Assembly: GCA_030062745.1 (NCBI GenBank)
Contig: CP099851.1
Coordinates: forward strand, 9,922,393-9,986,392
Source: Capitulum mitella
Lineage: Eukaryota; Arthropoda; Thecostraca; Pollicipedomorpha; Pollicipedidae
DNA: 64,000 nucleotides
Reading direction: 5' to 3'
In this document: piece by piece, positions 23,035 to 34,274 of the stretch
How the letters are laid out: each line of letters opens with the position of its first letter
How positions within the stretch are numbered: position 1 is the first letter of the stretch
The notes under the pieces: model-generated
What the model saw: the letters and a program-made list of their open reading frames with translations, nothing else
The model's database searches: none
What the model was told of the DNA's origin: nothing
Translations under genes and position numbers: made by a program

Positions 23035-23752
23035 AACATTTCTGTAAAATTTAAAACATACCGAGTCGGCTGTACCAACGACGACCGATGACGAAGCGTG
23101 CACCTGTTGCCTATGTGTGTGAAATATGGCGCAATCAAATATTTCCTGGAATATATGTGACACAGATCAACTGTAACTGAGTTTGTTATTGTTGTTTGGT
23201 CCTGCTCACAGAGCAGCCATCTGGTGGATGTGATACGTAATCAGCCCAGCCGCAGAGCGGGCACCGACGACGCAGGCCAGCCCACGCAAAGCTCGACACG
23301 GCCAACTTCAGGGCTACTTAACACCACCTTGCTACCGATGTTCCACTTTATTTAATGATGATTCTGAGGGAGAACTGCACACAGATGATGAATATCTGGG
23401 TTCGAAGATTTTTTTTCAGAAATCGCAGTTGCTTAATATAAATATGCCAAACAGACCTGAATTTATTTCGGAATTTATCGTCTACAGACAGCTTAAAATA
23501 CGTTGTTTTGTCTAAATAACGTCGTTTCCAGACTCTTGAAATTGGGAGTGCCTCCCAAAATATAGCGCATTTTATGATGCACCGCAAGTTATGGCGGCTC
23601 ATTTTGACATCACCATCAGCGGGGAACGGTTGATCAGAGAAACCTTTAAACATCAGAAACGTGACTAGGACATGAGACAACCTTGTATACATCATGTATC
23701 AAAATGTGAGATAGCGGTGTGCACTCAGCCGGTTGAGTTGGCATGGAAAAAC
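23035..23752 (-). repeat. Right arm of the 2.9 kb inverted repeat
   Basis: It matches the left arm in inverse orientation. On the minus strand a frame of 115 codons (23695 to 23348) stays open, containing DGDVKMSRHNLR and RNKFRSVWHIYIKQL. The corresponding left arm gives a related but stop-ridden SDVKL.RHGIQ. Conservation at the peptide level suggests the arm once coded for protein, possibly transposon-derived; I do not recognise the family. Confidence 0.65.
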
Positions 23753-23965
23753 CCCACATGAAGAAGGGAAAATACAAGACCGGTCTGGATCGGAACTGAT
23801 GCCCCGCAAAAAGAGCCGTATGCCAAGAGCTAGGTTTGAAATGGATCCAAGAACGTTTCGAATTACTAGGGGTGCCCTATCAAACCGTCCGGGAATAGAT
23901 ACGGTAACGATGAATAAAGATAGGGGTGCTTAAATGACAATTCAAGTTCATACTCCTAGTTCTGA

Positions 23966-24163
23966 TATTTTTGCCCCCCTGTATCCACCACTTTCAAAAT
24001 TTTGAAAATTTGTTTTATAAAACTGTAGTTTACGTCATGGCAAATCGATTGCCGTTTGTTGCGATGAAATCGGATGTGTAGTTCTCGAGATCTCAGGGGG
24101 CCGAATCCGCCCCCCCCCCTCTGTCGGGAATCGACCACACCGTCTAGCCCTCCGGGAATAGGG
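23966..24163 (-). mobile_element. TTAA family 1 element, 5'-end fragment
   Basis: It shows the last 200 bases of the family in reverse: GCAAATCGATTGCCGTTTGT, CTCGAGATCTCAGGGGG, the C-tract, CCGTCTAGCCCT and CCGGGAATAGGG, followed by TTAA at 24164-24167. The rest of the element is missing. Confidence 0.8.
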
Positions 24164-24167
24164 TTAA

Positions 24168-24896
24168 CTGCGAATCCTAGGTGACCTTGATGTCAACAGA
24201 TAACAAAAACCTTCAACTTCAGGGTGCCGAGCTATCGATTGTCATCTGCAGCATCGAAATCGGACCACTGGTTTCCCGAAATAGGCAAGTGGGAGTGACA
24301 ATGTCCTAGTAACTGGAAAGTGGCAACACACCCCAGTGAGCGCCGGGTTTACTCTGGTTAGTATTCTCTATTTTGCCACCTTTACCTGTAACGGGGACTG
24401 GTGTGACCCCATCCCCTGTTTTGTCCAAAACTGACGTGACAGTGCGATGAAACAAAAACGAGCGTGTAGCTTGTACCTACTTGTACCCTATCGGCTTAAC
24501 CAGAAACTTTACAGACGACGTCAAAGAGGTCATGTCAGAGTACTCAGGTTTTCGTTGGATTCTATGGAACGAACCTATACGACTTTAAAGGAAATATCCC
24601 GACAAGGTCGAATTGTCGGAAGTCGATTAGGTTTCTCTGAGAAATATTATTGATCACGTTTCCGGCGACTTTTTTTCCGAACAAAATGTCCATTGCCAGG
24701 AAAAAAGCATGAGAATAAGGTAATTTACCGACCGTAACGCAATATTAATATCCGATATCAGATGAAGGCTGCACAATGAACACCGGCCTCCTGTGGCAAA
24801 CTAGAAGAACTTGTCTGAAACGAGGAAACTGGTTTTGGGCTCGGATGCAGCGTTGGCAAACTTGGAAGCAAAGTCACAAAGACATGCATCTGACTG
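24168..24896. repeat. Intergenic, one old dispersed repeat
   Basis: About 24180-24330 resembles 47300-47470 (shared ATCGAAATCGGAC-type, TGGTTTYCGAGA/CCGAAA and GACAATGTC-like strings). Nothing else is recognised and no gene is supported. Confidence 0.35.
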
Positions 24897-24900
24897 TTAA

Positions 24901-26169
24901 CAGGCGCACTGGAAGGGGGTCTATTTGTGTCCGCCCCCCCACCTCTTTTGCTTGAAAATCTCAAGAACGAGATCGGAACTGGTTGCTGCTACTCTGTGAC
25001 ATTCATGGAAATTGAACGATTCGTCGATTGACGCGAAAAAATCGAAAATCGGCCGAGAATTTTTGAAGCTACAAGCATTTTAGGTGAAGCAAACGTAAAG
25101 AAACAACGGGTGTCGCCGAAAAACGGGAACTTTGTGAAAGGAACGACCGTGCGTTCTACCTAAGATTACTATTTATACACAATCATGCGACGTCATTCGG
25201 ATATAAATTATGGATGTATCAAGATCAAAGCCAGGGTCAATAAGGATCAAGGTCATCAAAGGTCAAGGTCAACCAGCTTGTCAACCAGCTAGACCTGACC
25301 CAAATTTGCTTTGCAATATGTCACTTTGCATGAAATATGCATTCAAAGACCCCAATAAAAACACGCGTGAACACACTGATACACTTACTGATACCATGGT
25401 CAGTAAAGATCACGGTCATCAAAGGTCAAGGTCGAATATCTTGTGATCTGGTCCAGATTTACTTTGCAACATGTCGAATTCTATGAAATATGCATTCAAA
25501 GACCCTAACAAAAACACTTGCGCACAATGATACGCTTATATATATCAGGTCATTTCGGGTCAAGGTCATCAAAGATCAAGGCCAACTATTTTGTGACCTG
25601 GTCCAGATTTGTTTTGCAATATGTTGATTGGTATGAAACATGCATTCAAAGACCTTACTGAAAACACTTATATATATATAGAAAGTGATCAAATGTACCG
25701 ATATCGGCTATCATCACTAAAAACACGCCAAAAGATACATGTGGCTCCCTTATTTCCCGTGTTGCTCGAAACCCGATCTGCAAAATATGAAAAAAATGAC
25801 GCCATATGCCAAAGACCTGACATGACCTCGACTCAAAATCCTCAGTCAAGACGCCAGATGAATGGAAATTGTCGTATTCTACGTTTTAACGCTCAAACAA
25901 ACACCCTTTTCCCACTTCGTGTCAAAAGTCGTACAGAATTGCCTGCACGAGCTGAGAAAGCGTCCAAAGTAGACATTTTCGACCCTATTTGACCTTGAAA
26001 ATATTGGCCTAGGATCATGAAAACTGCACACAACGTAAATCGTTATAGCTCCCACTCTGTCCGCAAAATTTCATGTTCCTGGCTCTTTCCGTTTCCGAGA
26101 TCGGAGGGCGACACTTTTGTGCCCATCTTCCAGTGCGCGTTAGTGCGAAACCCCCTTCCACTGCGCGGG
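24901..26169 (+). mobile_element. TTAA family 3 element, copy 2 (piggyBac-like, non-autonomous)
   Basis: TTAA lies on both sides (24897-24900 and 26170-26173). Ends: CAGGCGCACTGGAAGGGGGT on the left and, reversed, CCCGCGCAGTGGAAGGGGGT on the right, 16 or more of 20 identical. The 1,269-bp body has three tandem units of about 150 bp (25245-25690) with AGGTCA repeats. No transposase is encoded; movement would need an enzyme from elsewhere. Confidence 0.8.
25245..25690. repeat. Three tandem units of about 150 bp inside family 3 copy 2
   Basis: ATGCATTCAAAGACC recurs at 25337, 25490 and 25640, a period of 150-153 bp. Each unit also has GGTCATCAAAGRTCAAGG, TGAYCTGGTCCAGATTTG and AAAAACAC. An AT dinucleotide tract ends the third unit. 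Copy 1 has two units. Confidence 0.8.
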
Positions 26170-26859
26170 TTAACAAGTTTTTATCGTAAGACAACAGTTA
26201 CTGCAGACGAATTAAAAAGTATCGGCCTATATATGTGCATGATGATGAAGCCCGTGGTGGGAAGCTTTTGCATGGTGTTGGTTTCCTCGGTAGAAGCGAT
26301 GTGGTGTGATTTGTTAAACCAAGCTGGATACAGATTAAGTTTGATATATCACTCCTTGACATCGTGAGCCAGTGATTGTTTTTGTTGAAGAATGTGATAT
26401 ATCTGGATTATGGCCTATGGCCCTATGGCCCACAAAAATGTGCAGGACTAGTTTGTCCAGGTGGTACAGGTCCGCATAGGAATACCCGTTGCATTTGCGA
26501 AGTCTTATTTTGCGTTCTGTTCTCCCTATATCGATTTCTTGCGCAATTTTAGAAGCCTATGTAATCATAACTAATTAATTTTCTGTACTTTGTTGCAAGT
26601 TTTACTTTATTTTCACTCATACCTTGCCATTTATACATCCGATCTAGTTCACGGTCACCACCCGCCAGCGCTTGCTGATACCATATTTCGCAGTTAATGA
26701 CCCGTTTACTATTTTTTTTTTACTTGGTCTTTTTTCGAGCGTGTGCTACACTGTGAAGCTTCTCACAGCTGTGGCATAGTTTATTGTATGATTATTCCGC
26801 AAGTAAAAACATCTCAGCTACTGTGCATGGTGGTTCTGGAAATACAAATACCTCAACTA

Positions 26860-27513
26860 CAGTGGACCCCGCTATTCGCGGCTTCGCCATTCGCGAGTTG
26901 GCGTATTCGCAGATTTTTTCGAGAGAAAATAATTTTAAAAACATCACAAGAGAATGTGTACTGCATTTTTTGCAGCGGGAGTTGTTACTAGCAGTTCGTA
27001 GCGCTTTTATTGCATGTTTGCGATGCAAAATACTGTTCATGTCGCTATGCTTTGAGTCGTTATAGACATGTGCTGCGCGGCACAAGAAGCATGCATTCTA
27101 AGACATTAATAAATCTCCTTCCCACTCTTTCTTCACAACGACAGCTTGCATGTGATTGGTTCAAAGGGTAGCGTACCTTTGTATACGCCTGCACTTCTTG
27201 TATCCCATTGACCGGGCAAAGACCGGACCCAATGAGCTTACGATAATTTTTCCGCGCCCTTGATTGGCATTGGTGAATACTGTATACTGCGCCCAGTGAA
27301 ACTTGTGTGTTACTCGATTTATGTATCTGTGCGATTTTTCAGGAAGTATAACTCCATAACTGTACTTGAAAATGCATTTGCTGGCCTCCTAGAAAACCTG
27401 TAGGCAATGGAAATAACTTCAACAGTAAAGACAGTGGTTTGGAGGGGGGAGTGATTCCGTCTTATCCGCCGAAAATTCAGTGCATGACCACCGCGAATAG
27501 CGGGGGTTCATTG
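26860..27513. mobile_element. Tigger/pogo-like non-autonomous element
   Basis: Ends are CAGTGGACCCCGCTATTCGC on the left and, reversed, CAATGAACCCCCGCTATTCGC on the right. TA dinucleotides flank both (26858-26859 and 27514-27515). CAG-type ends with a CCGCTATTCGCGG-like block and TA duplication are characteristic of Tigger/pogo members of Tc1/mariner. The 654-bp body has no DDE transposase motifs. Confidence 0.75.
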
Positions 27514-27888
27514 TAATGTTTTTATTTTAATGCTGGACGTTTTGACTTCCACTGACAATTTGTCGGTGACGATCCAAAATTCGCATCAAATTAAAAGGCA
27601 TCAATCCTGTGGAAAGAAATCTTAAGCCAGAACTGGAAAACCTCTAGATAAAATTAAGACACCGAAATGAAATGGCAATTTCATGTTCAAACTGAAAATT
27701 TGGTGCCACTTCCATTAATTTTAATATTTCATGCTCATTTTAACATGTAACTTCCAAGTTTAAAAAAGTCAAGATGTACCTAAAAAGCCATGTTTCCCCA
27801 CAGTTCCAAAGAAGCAGAAATCACGAAAGACCGACAGCAAATGACGGAACGATAATTATCATTTCTACGCTTCAATGATTTGCCTTAA

Positions 27889-29110
27889 CCCTATTTCTGA
27901 AGGGCTAGACGGTATGTCCGATCCCCGGCAAGGGGGAACCACCCCCCGTAGATCTCGAGAACTACACATTCGATTTCATCGCAACAAACGGCCATCGATT
28001 TCCGAGGACGTAAAATACATTTTTACAGAAAGAAGTTTTCAGAATTTTGAGAGAGTTGGATGCAGGGGGACAAAAAATCCAAAATGGGGGATATTTTTGG
28101 ACTTAAGATAACTCTGTCGTTAATCGACAAATTTCGGTGAAATTGGCATGAATCGAGAGATTACGGATGGTAATTTTACTATTTGGTGCATACATCTGAA
28201 GATCTGAGAAAATTGACAGGCGTTCAAAGGGTTTCCAAAAGAAGAGGACAACTTTTTTTGAAAACTGAATTAACAAAAAGTTAAAAACACCTTTTTAGCT
28301 TCTACTAGTCATGTTATGACGCTTTTATCGTGATGCCGCATTACAATGTTTGTATAATGTTGGCACAGACGATACCAGGGACATGAACAAGGAACTGTCA
28401 TGGTCACATGTTCTTCAAGCCAGCTTACGACCTTTGACCTTAAATGGCCTCCAGTGACCTGAGAGTCACATGGAATGACCTTGTGTACATTTCATATTAT
28501 TTGAGAACGTTTCCAATAATTTCAATTCACTCCATTTCTAAAATTTCATTTTACGACTGTTGTGATGTAGGGCACGCGCACTGACATTTTAGGTCATAGC
28601 TCCTGTCACAGGTCACAGGTCAACCTTAGGCCACAGCGAGGCCCGACCTGATATCAGCCTGAAATTTGAGGGTAGAGAGAGATGAGGGTACTGCGTCAAA
28701 TATATTCTGGGTTTGGCACTTGAAAAAAATTGCGCCGAAATTATTTCTATGAAACCACATTTTGACTTTTGACCTCGGCCTGACCTTGTGAAGCAGCTTT
28801 AGGCAAACAAAATTGTACTCATATATCGCCCAGCTATTTACCTATACATCCATGTAAAGTTTCAACTTCTAAGTTAAAAACGCTATTTTTGGCAGATAGT
28901 TTTCTTTCACCCTCAACAGGGCCAAAATTGGCCTGAGGTGCCTCCCAAAAACTTTGCCTGCCTTCCCCACTGAGGAAGTAGAATTACGAAATTTTGCTAT
29001 AATGCGTAGAAATAATTTACGAAAAGTGTCCAAGTTTCGTGAAGCTTCGTCAAAAACCCTGGAAATGGGAAGCAGAAAACCCGAGGGGTGCCGATTCAGC
29101 CCCATCAGGG
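27889..29110 (+). mobile_element. TTAA family 1 element, diverged full-length copy
   Basis: The left TTAA is at 27885-27888, followed by CCCTATTTCTGAAGGGCTAG. The right end reads CATCAGGG followed by TTAC (29111-29114). Its 1,222 bp align end to end with the copies at 35249 and 53989. The AGGTCA array at about 28434-28466 has lost two half-sites by single changes. Confidence 0.8.
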
Positions 29111-29114
29111 TTAC

Positions 29115-31013
29115 GATGGCATCAGCCGACACTCAACTAAGAGTTATCGCCGCTGTGCAGCAGAAGGTCTGGACTGGAGGACTGTCGCCACGGCTAATGG
29201 CGTTGCTGTACAGACGGCATACGGGCGGCTACACCATGCCGATCAAGAACAGGTGTATCAACCGCGTGGCGGAGCGAGAACTCGCAAAACGGAGCAACAG
29301 CACGTCGACAGCAGGTTGCAAAGAGTTTCGGAAAATCAACTCATCTAAATGAATGAACCGGCCCCCATCGAAGTTCGCTGGCAGCACAAGCGTTTCATGG
29401 CGTACTTTTCCTATAAGCCCATAGGGTTTGCATGCTAAATGCCTCATATATCTCAGCTCCCCCATCGGCACATGGCGCTCGTTATCGCACACCGTATGAT
29501 AGCTCGTTTCATTGTTTTTTGGCACCTTTATAACTTTTTTCGCCGCCTGAGCCAAACTCCTGTGGTGTACCGGTGGAAACACGTCTGCACCGATTCCGAC
29601 GTTTTCTGGGGTTTGCCGATTGACCAGCTGGCCTCTTTAGCGCAGTCGGTTATTGACTGGACTGCGAAACATAAGGTTGCGGGATCGAATCGCAGACAAA
29701 GTATCGTTTTCGGATTGTCGATGTGGCTGTTTTTCAAGGATCTCGGCAGTTGTCAATCCCACCGTGCATTCCTTTCAATATTCCCCTGAGGGTGCAATAT
29801 AACTGCAATTGCGTGGCATGTTGCCAATACAATAAGGATCTTTCAGGCAAAGTTTCCTGATGCTGAACGTCGTTTTGCCGCATACTGATGTACAACGCTC
29901 TTTTAGGCAATTCAGAATGGGTTTTTTTTTTCAACACAAACGTTTACCGTGTTGGAGATTTCACATGACTTGCTTTCATTTTTTTCCAATTTGAGCGCAT
30001 TATAATGCATGCATGGATGTTGGTATTCAATATTTGCCCACACACCGTTTCTTGTCTCAAGGATTTAATCAAGGATTAAGAACTACGAGTTGTAATACTG
30101 CGACGGAAGTTTATTGTTCAACATATGCTTTTTCTGTCTGCGCTTTTGTCAGTTTTTTTAACAATAAACGACCGAATTAGCTCGGAGTTATATTCGACTC
30201 TGGAAAGCACGAGCTCGACTGGTATGTAGCACTCCGGTTGTGCTGTTTATGCGTTATCCGACGTATGACGATGTGTTTACGACAGAAATTTTAGATGAAA
30301 TATTGATATCTGTCTGAGATTTAATGGCTGGCTCACATCCTAGCCAATAACCATGGGTGTAGGAACGTGGGGAGGGGGATACGGGGCCATGCCTCCCACT
30401 TTCGAGGAAATTTAACGTGACATCTATGGAGAAGAACATCTCTGTCACGCCCCTCCCACTTTTCTGGATACTCCTAAGTCCCTGCCAACAACAAAATGCC
30501 GCAAATAGAGGCGGGTTGTGTTGAACATTTATTGAATATTAGGATTTCAGAGGGATGAACATGTCACAAAGGCCGTCGCAGACAAAATATGAAATGTATT
30601 ACAGCGGGAAACATTAGGGTGGACAAGCAAAGAGAGCAATAGCAATGAGAAAAATAGTATTAGTGATGATAAGAAGAATGAAAAACGTTGACAATTCATG
30701 GTGTTTATTTCAACAAGCTTCAGCCTAGCAATGAATAGATGTAAGATAACATTTTAAGTCGTATAAATAAGGCATTCCCCGTAAAAAAATACTCCAGAAA
30801 CAGTCATATTAAGACCAAAATACGGCACAAAACTAAATATATGGCAAACACTAGAGTAGGCACCATGTAAACATGGTACTCACTGTAAAAGTGCTCCGAG
30901 ACAAGTACCACCAAGATCATAATACAGCAAGTGCAGGACCAAAACTAACCAATGTCCTGTAAACAAGGTGCCCACTGTAAAACTTTTGCAGGACAACAGC
31001 GAGACTCGCGTTG

Positions 31014-31014
<1 letters not shown>
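29115..31014. other. Intergenic, no gene recognised apart from a tRNA-like stretch
   Basis: AT-rich DNA with short frames only. A tRNA-like segment at 29632-29700 is listed separately. A GGGGAGGGGGATACGGGGCC stretch at 30370 and CCCCTCCCAC at 30450 resemble fragments seen near 11730, suggesting another old repeat. Confidence 0.45.
29632..29700 (+). pseudogene. tRNA-derived sequence (SINE head or tRNA pseudogene)
   Basis: GCCTCTTTAGCGCAGTCGG resembles the 5' end of a metazoan tRNA, with an A-box TAGCGCAGTCGG. GGGATCGAATC 40 bases on resembles a B-box (GGTTCGANTCC), and TGCG/CGCA can pair around it as a T arm. The anticodon arm does not fold cleanly and the 3' side (GACAAAG) does not pair with GCCTCTT. 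This is therefore a pseudo-tRNA or the head of a SINE; no second copy was found in the window. Confidence 0.45.

Positions 31015-31054
<40 letters not shown>
31015..31054. repeat. (TA)n microsatellite
   Basis: About 20 perfect TA units. The Tyr-Ile repeat frames across it on both strands are artefacts. Confidence 0.95.
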
Positions 31055-31058
<4 letters not shown>

Positions 31059-31059
31059 T

Positions 31060-31990
31060 ATGGATGTATGGCAAAAACTAGGCAAATCCTTCCATGGAAT
31101 CAAAACAAACAGACGTATGGTCAGAAATCCACCAAAGGCTGTGGTGCGCATAACACTGATATCGCCAGGACCAAAAGAACATACAGGAATTGGCAGTATG
31201 CGGGAATATGCGCCACTCAGTGCGTCTATTTGTCGTCCGTATTAACTATACCGCGGTTAAAAGTCCACCATAATCGAATCATCTACGTCATCTTCCTTTG
31301 AAAGTAGAGACACCAAATTCTACATGGAACTATGAGTCGTACCAGCAAAACGGCTACCTGATGCATTTTTAGTATTATACCAAATTTCTAGGACGAAACT
31401 TTGTTCTAGCCTTTATCTAGTACCCTGGAATGAACCAACGGACTACCTGGAAACCAGTCACGGAGTACGGATCTTGGTGCCGTACGGTAAAGAAATTGGG
31501 CACTGTGGACTCATTGGAGACAAAAAAAACCAGCGGCATACATTCGTGTCCTCATGCATGCCCCTGAATATGGAAAGAAAAATGTTAAGACGCCGGGTTT
31601 TGGTGTAATGGACCACGGTTGGAACATTCCACCAAAGCTGCCGGAACCGTCTCACTGGACCCGCCTCTCCCGAGTCCAGGCGAAGCGTGTGTCGTCTGCC
31701 TGTGACGTCAGTGGCCGTTCTGGAGCAAAGCGGTGTCGAGAAGCTTCCACAGAGGCTGCGGGGAAGAGGACGGCGAGGGCCAAGGAGACCGACGAAGAAC
31801 GATGAGACGACTTCTCCCCCAACGCGGCGCGCATGGCCACGGCGCCCTGCAGCAAGAGGCGCCGCCGCAGCGTCAGCAGCGGCTGTCGCAGAATACTGGC
31901 CGCATGGCCGCCACCCGACGGCAGAAGGCGTAGCCCCAGCGGTAGCTGCCGCCATCGCAGCATGCCGCCCGCATGGCCGCTGCCCGGCAG
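31060..31990. other. Intergenic, GC-rich toward the right, no gene supported
   Basis: A minus-strand frame (32015 to 31458) is open for 185 codons. Its N-terminal part is Ala/Arg/Gly-rich repeat (HAAMAAATAGATPSAVGWRP), and overlapping plus-strand frames are equally open. Short GC repeats of GCCGC(A/T)TGGCCGC-type are visible at 31900-31985. I recognise no family. Confidence 0.4.
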
Positions 31991-32702
31991 TGAATGAAAC
32001 GCGTATTTTACGCACTTACTGCGCCTGCTTGGACGAAGTAATTTTTCATTACGCTACGCCCAGCGTGCCGCTATCGCCGAACGCCACACTCAGGAGCGCG
32101 TGGAGCTGCGCCGGGCGGTGTCACAAAAGGCAACGCTGCACTATACCAGTTGCACCTTTGTGGCGCCTCCTGAGCTAAAAAGAGGCGACTGGCAGAGCAT
32201 TGGACAGATCGGCAACAGTGCGTGACGCGAACAAACAGAGGCGGACGGTTCGCTGCGGGGGCGGAGCAGCATGAGACCATTGTCTCTGGCCACGTACAGC
32301 AATGCGACCCGGATCGCACCAGCGCGTCGCGGAACAAACGCGCATCCACTTGTCCTGTAATAACGTAGCCAGCAATATAGAATTCGAAAATCCCAAATTT
32401 CCTAACATATTTAGTTCATAACTTATTCATATAGTTAATAACATAACATATTCTTAACACGACATAGTCCTGATTTTCGCATGAGTTCATCAGGAATCTT
32501 GGAAACCCAAGCAAGAAAGCAAATAAGCAAGCACCCATTCAGAACTCCAAATTACCCTCCCATGTAGGATTGCGTCCAACCGCTTTCTTCAACACGTTTC
32601 AGTCACTCCCTCTCTCAACCCAAAGACAGTCCAACCCTGACGGATGGAGAATTATTTTGTCCAAGCAGGCGCAGTAAGTGCGTAAAATACGCATTTCATT
32701 CA
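31991..32702. mobile_element. 0.7 kb element bounded by 56-bp inverted repeats
   Basis: 31991-32046 and the reverse complement of 32647-32702 are about 90% identical, sharing GCGTATTTTACGCACTTACT and GCGCCTGCTTGGAC. The recent divergence contrasts with the older repeats around it. No transposase frame is present and no clear target duplication, so the class is unknown. It could also be a simple inverted duplication. Confidence 0.55.
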
Positions 32703-33128
32703 CATGTACACTGGCGAAAACGTATTTCAGCATCGTGCATGCCCAAAACATGTCTGAAAAATGAATACGCCATAACTTTCCCAACTGGGAATGCCAATGA
32801 ACTAATTTATCTTTTTTTAATTAAATTTTATGCGTTATAATTAATTTCGTCATTACTCCAGCTCTTATGAAAGCACATCCTGGTATTGGGAACATCGCAG
32901 GGGGGATGACATTGCCGTAGACGCTCCGTGCTCACTGTGACCCAGTGACGTCACAGCTCTCCGACGTCGTTACAAATCTCAGTGGAGACGCCCTTATTGC
33001 GTGTTCTCGGGTAGAGTTCGAGATTTAATCATCATTAGTGATCCATAAACTTTTTTTCGGCGAATAGTCCGTGGCAGACAACGTTTGCACAGGTGTCGTA
33101 AGTGAAGTTAGTTGTGCGATATTCAGAC

Positions 33129-34266
33129 TCGGGATGCACCGGATATCCGGTCCGGCCGGACATCCGGCAGTATCACATCACAAAATCACAGCATCACAGT
33201 ATCACAATATCCGGCCGGATCACAGATCTGGCCGGATATTGCCGGATATTTAGCCTGCCGATGCACGATCAAGACGTTCTTATGTCTCCGTACGAAGCCA
33301 TTTCAGGAGGAATGTGCTTTATTATATTACATTGTCAATATAAATGGTAGTTCCAACGTCTGTCTGGAGCACCACTTTTACCGTCTTGTTCAGGAGGGTT
33401 GAGACATATTTTGCTAGGGTGTGACACAAGCTAAAAGCCGTGAGACGATGGCTAGTATGTGCTCAGAAGCCCATTTTCTGGCGTGTTATCTTTCTATTTT
33501 TCAATCACTGTTATCTTTCTCAGATTCTCTGATACAAATGCGGTGAGGGACAATACATTTCAAGACACAAACATAAGTAATCGCAAAGAATGTTTGTCAA
33601 ACCAGGCATTCTTGTTCTACCAAGGCGCTACAATGGCATTTTGCGTATTCTGTAGCCTTTGCGCATGGGTGTGATGTTTGCAGGGGGTTGCAGGGGACAT
33701 TTCCCCCGTATTTTTCAGGAAGTGGTGAATTATCCCTCTAATTTTTAAGGTATCAGATAGGTATTTCTTATTGGCGACATAATCTCTTGAACTATGAGAT
33801 CCAACAAAAGGACTTTTAACCTCATGTTGTCATGCAACGCCCGAAAAAATGATTTTTGCCCCTCGCCCTATCTGTTCTTGGTGGACTGCAGCCAGCTTGT
33901 CCCCTCCGCCCCAACTGCTGAACCATGGCTACACCCATCTCCTTGCCTGCAGTGAGAGAGGGTGAGCACCACTGTGACTGTTATGTCCCCCATTTATTTA
34001 TTTATTTTTCACAAGGAAGCCTATGGAAACCTGACATTAAATGTATCCACTATGTGGTTCACGAACTGTTAATATTCTTTATTTAATATATTTCCAGTTT
34101 TCCATATCTTTCTTTTTTTACTCCGTCTTTTTCGTTCCATTTTGTAGTACCAATAGTAAAAAATAGGTAAGTATAATATCCGGTATCCGGCCGGATATCC
34201 GGCACCCCGATCCGGCATATCCGGTATCCAATCGGATCGCAAAAGCCTCGATCCCTTGCATCCCTA
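33129..34266. mobile_element. Non-autonomous hAT element with 8-bp target duplication
   Basis: The left end is TCGGGATGCACC and the reversed right end TAGGGATGCAAGG. The flanks ATTCAGAC (33121-33128) and ATTCGGAC (34267-34274) match at 7 of 8 positions, the target-duplication length of the hAT superfamily. Both subterminal regions are packed with CCGGATATCCGG-type palindromes (33140-33250 and 34180-34235), likely transposase-binding sites. The 1.1 kb interior lacks a transposase; it contains a TTTA repeat at 33993-34010. Confidence 0.75.
33749..33905. repeat. Dispersed repeat, inverted partner at 34995-35165
   Basis: AAGGTATCARAT, GGGCGTTGCATGAC (in reverse) and CGCCCTAYCTRTTC are shared between 33749-33905 and the reverse complement of 34995-35165. 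One copy lies inside the hAT element, the other outside. This is an old, unclassified repeat. Confidence 0.55.
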
Positions 34267-34274
34267 ATTCGGAC

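Noticed and set aside
25000..26169. CRISPR-like spaced repeats
   Set aside because: The 150-bp units are tandem repeats inside a TTAA-flanked element in eukaryotic DNA; there are no short regular spacers.
30880..31151. Tyr/Ile-repeat frames
   Set aside because: They are translations of the (TA)n microsatellite.
31458..32015. 185-codon minus-strand frame
   Set aside because: The N-terminal part is Ala/Arg/Gly repeat from GC-rich DNA, with overlapping open frames on the other strand and no motif.
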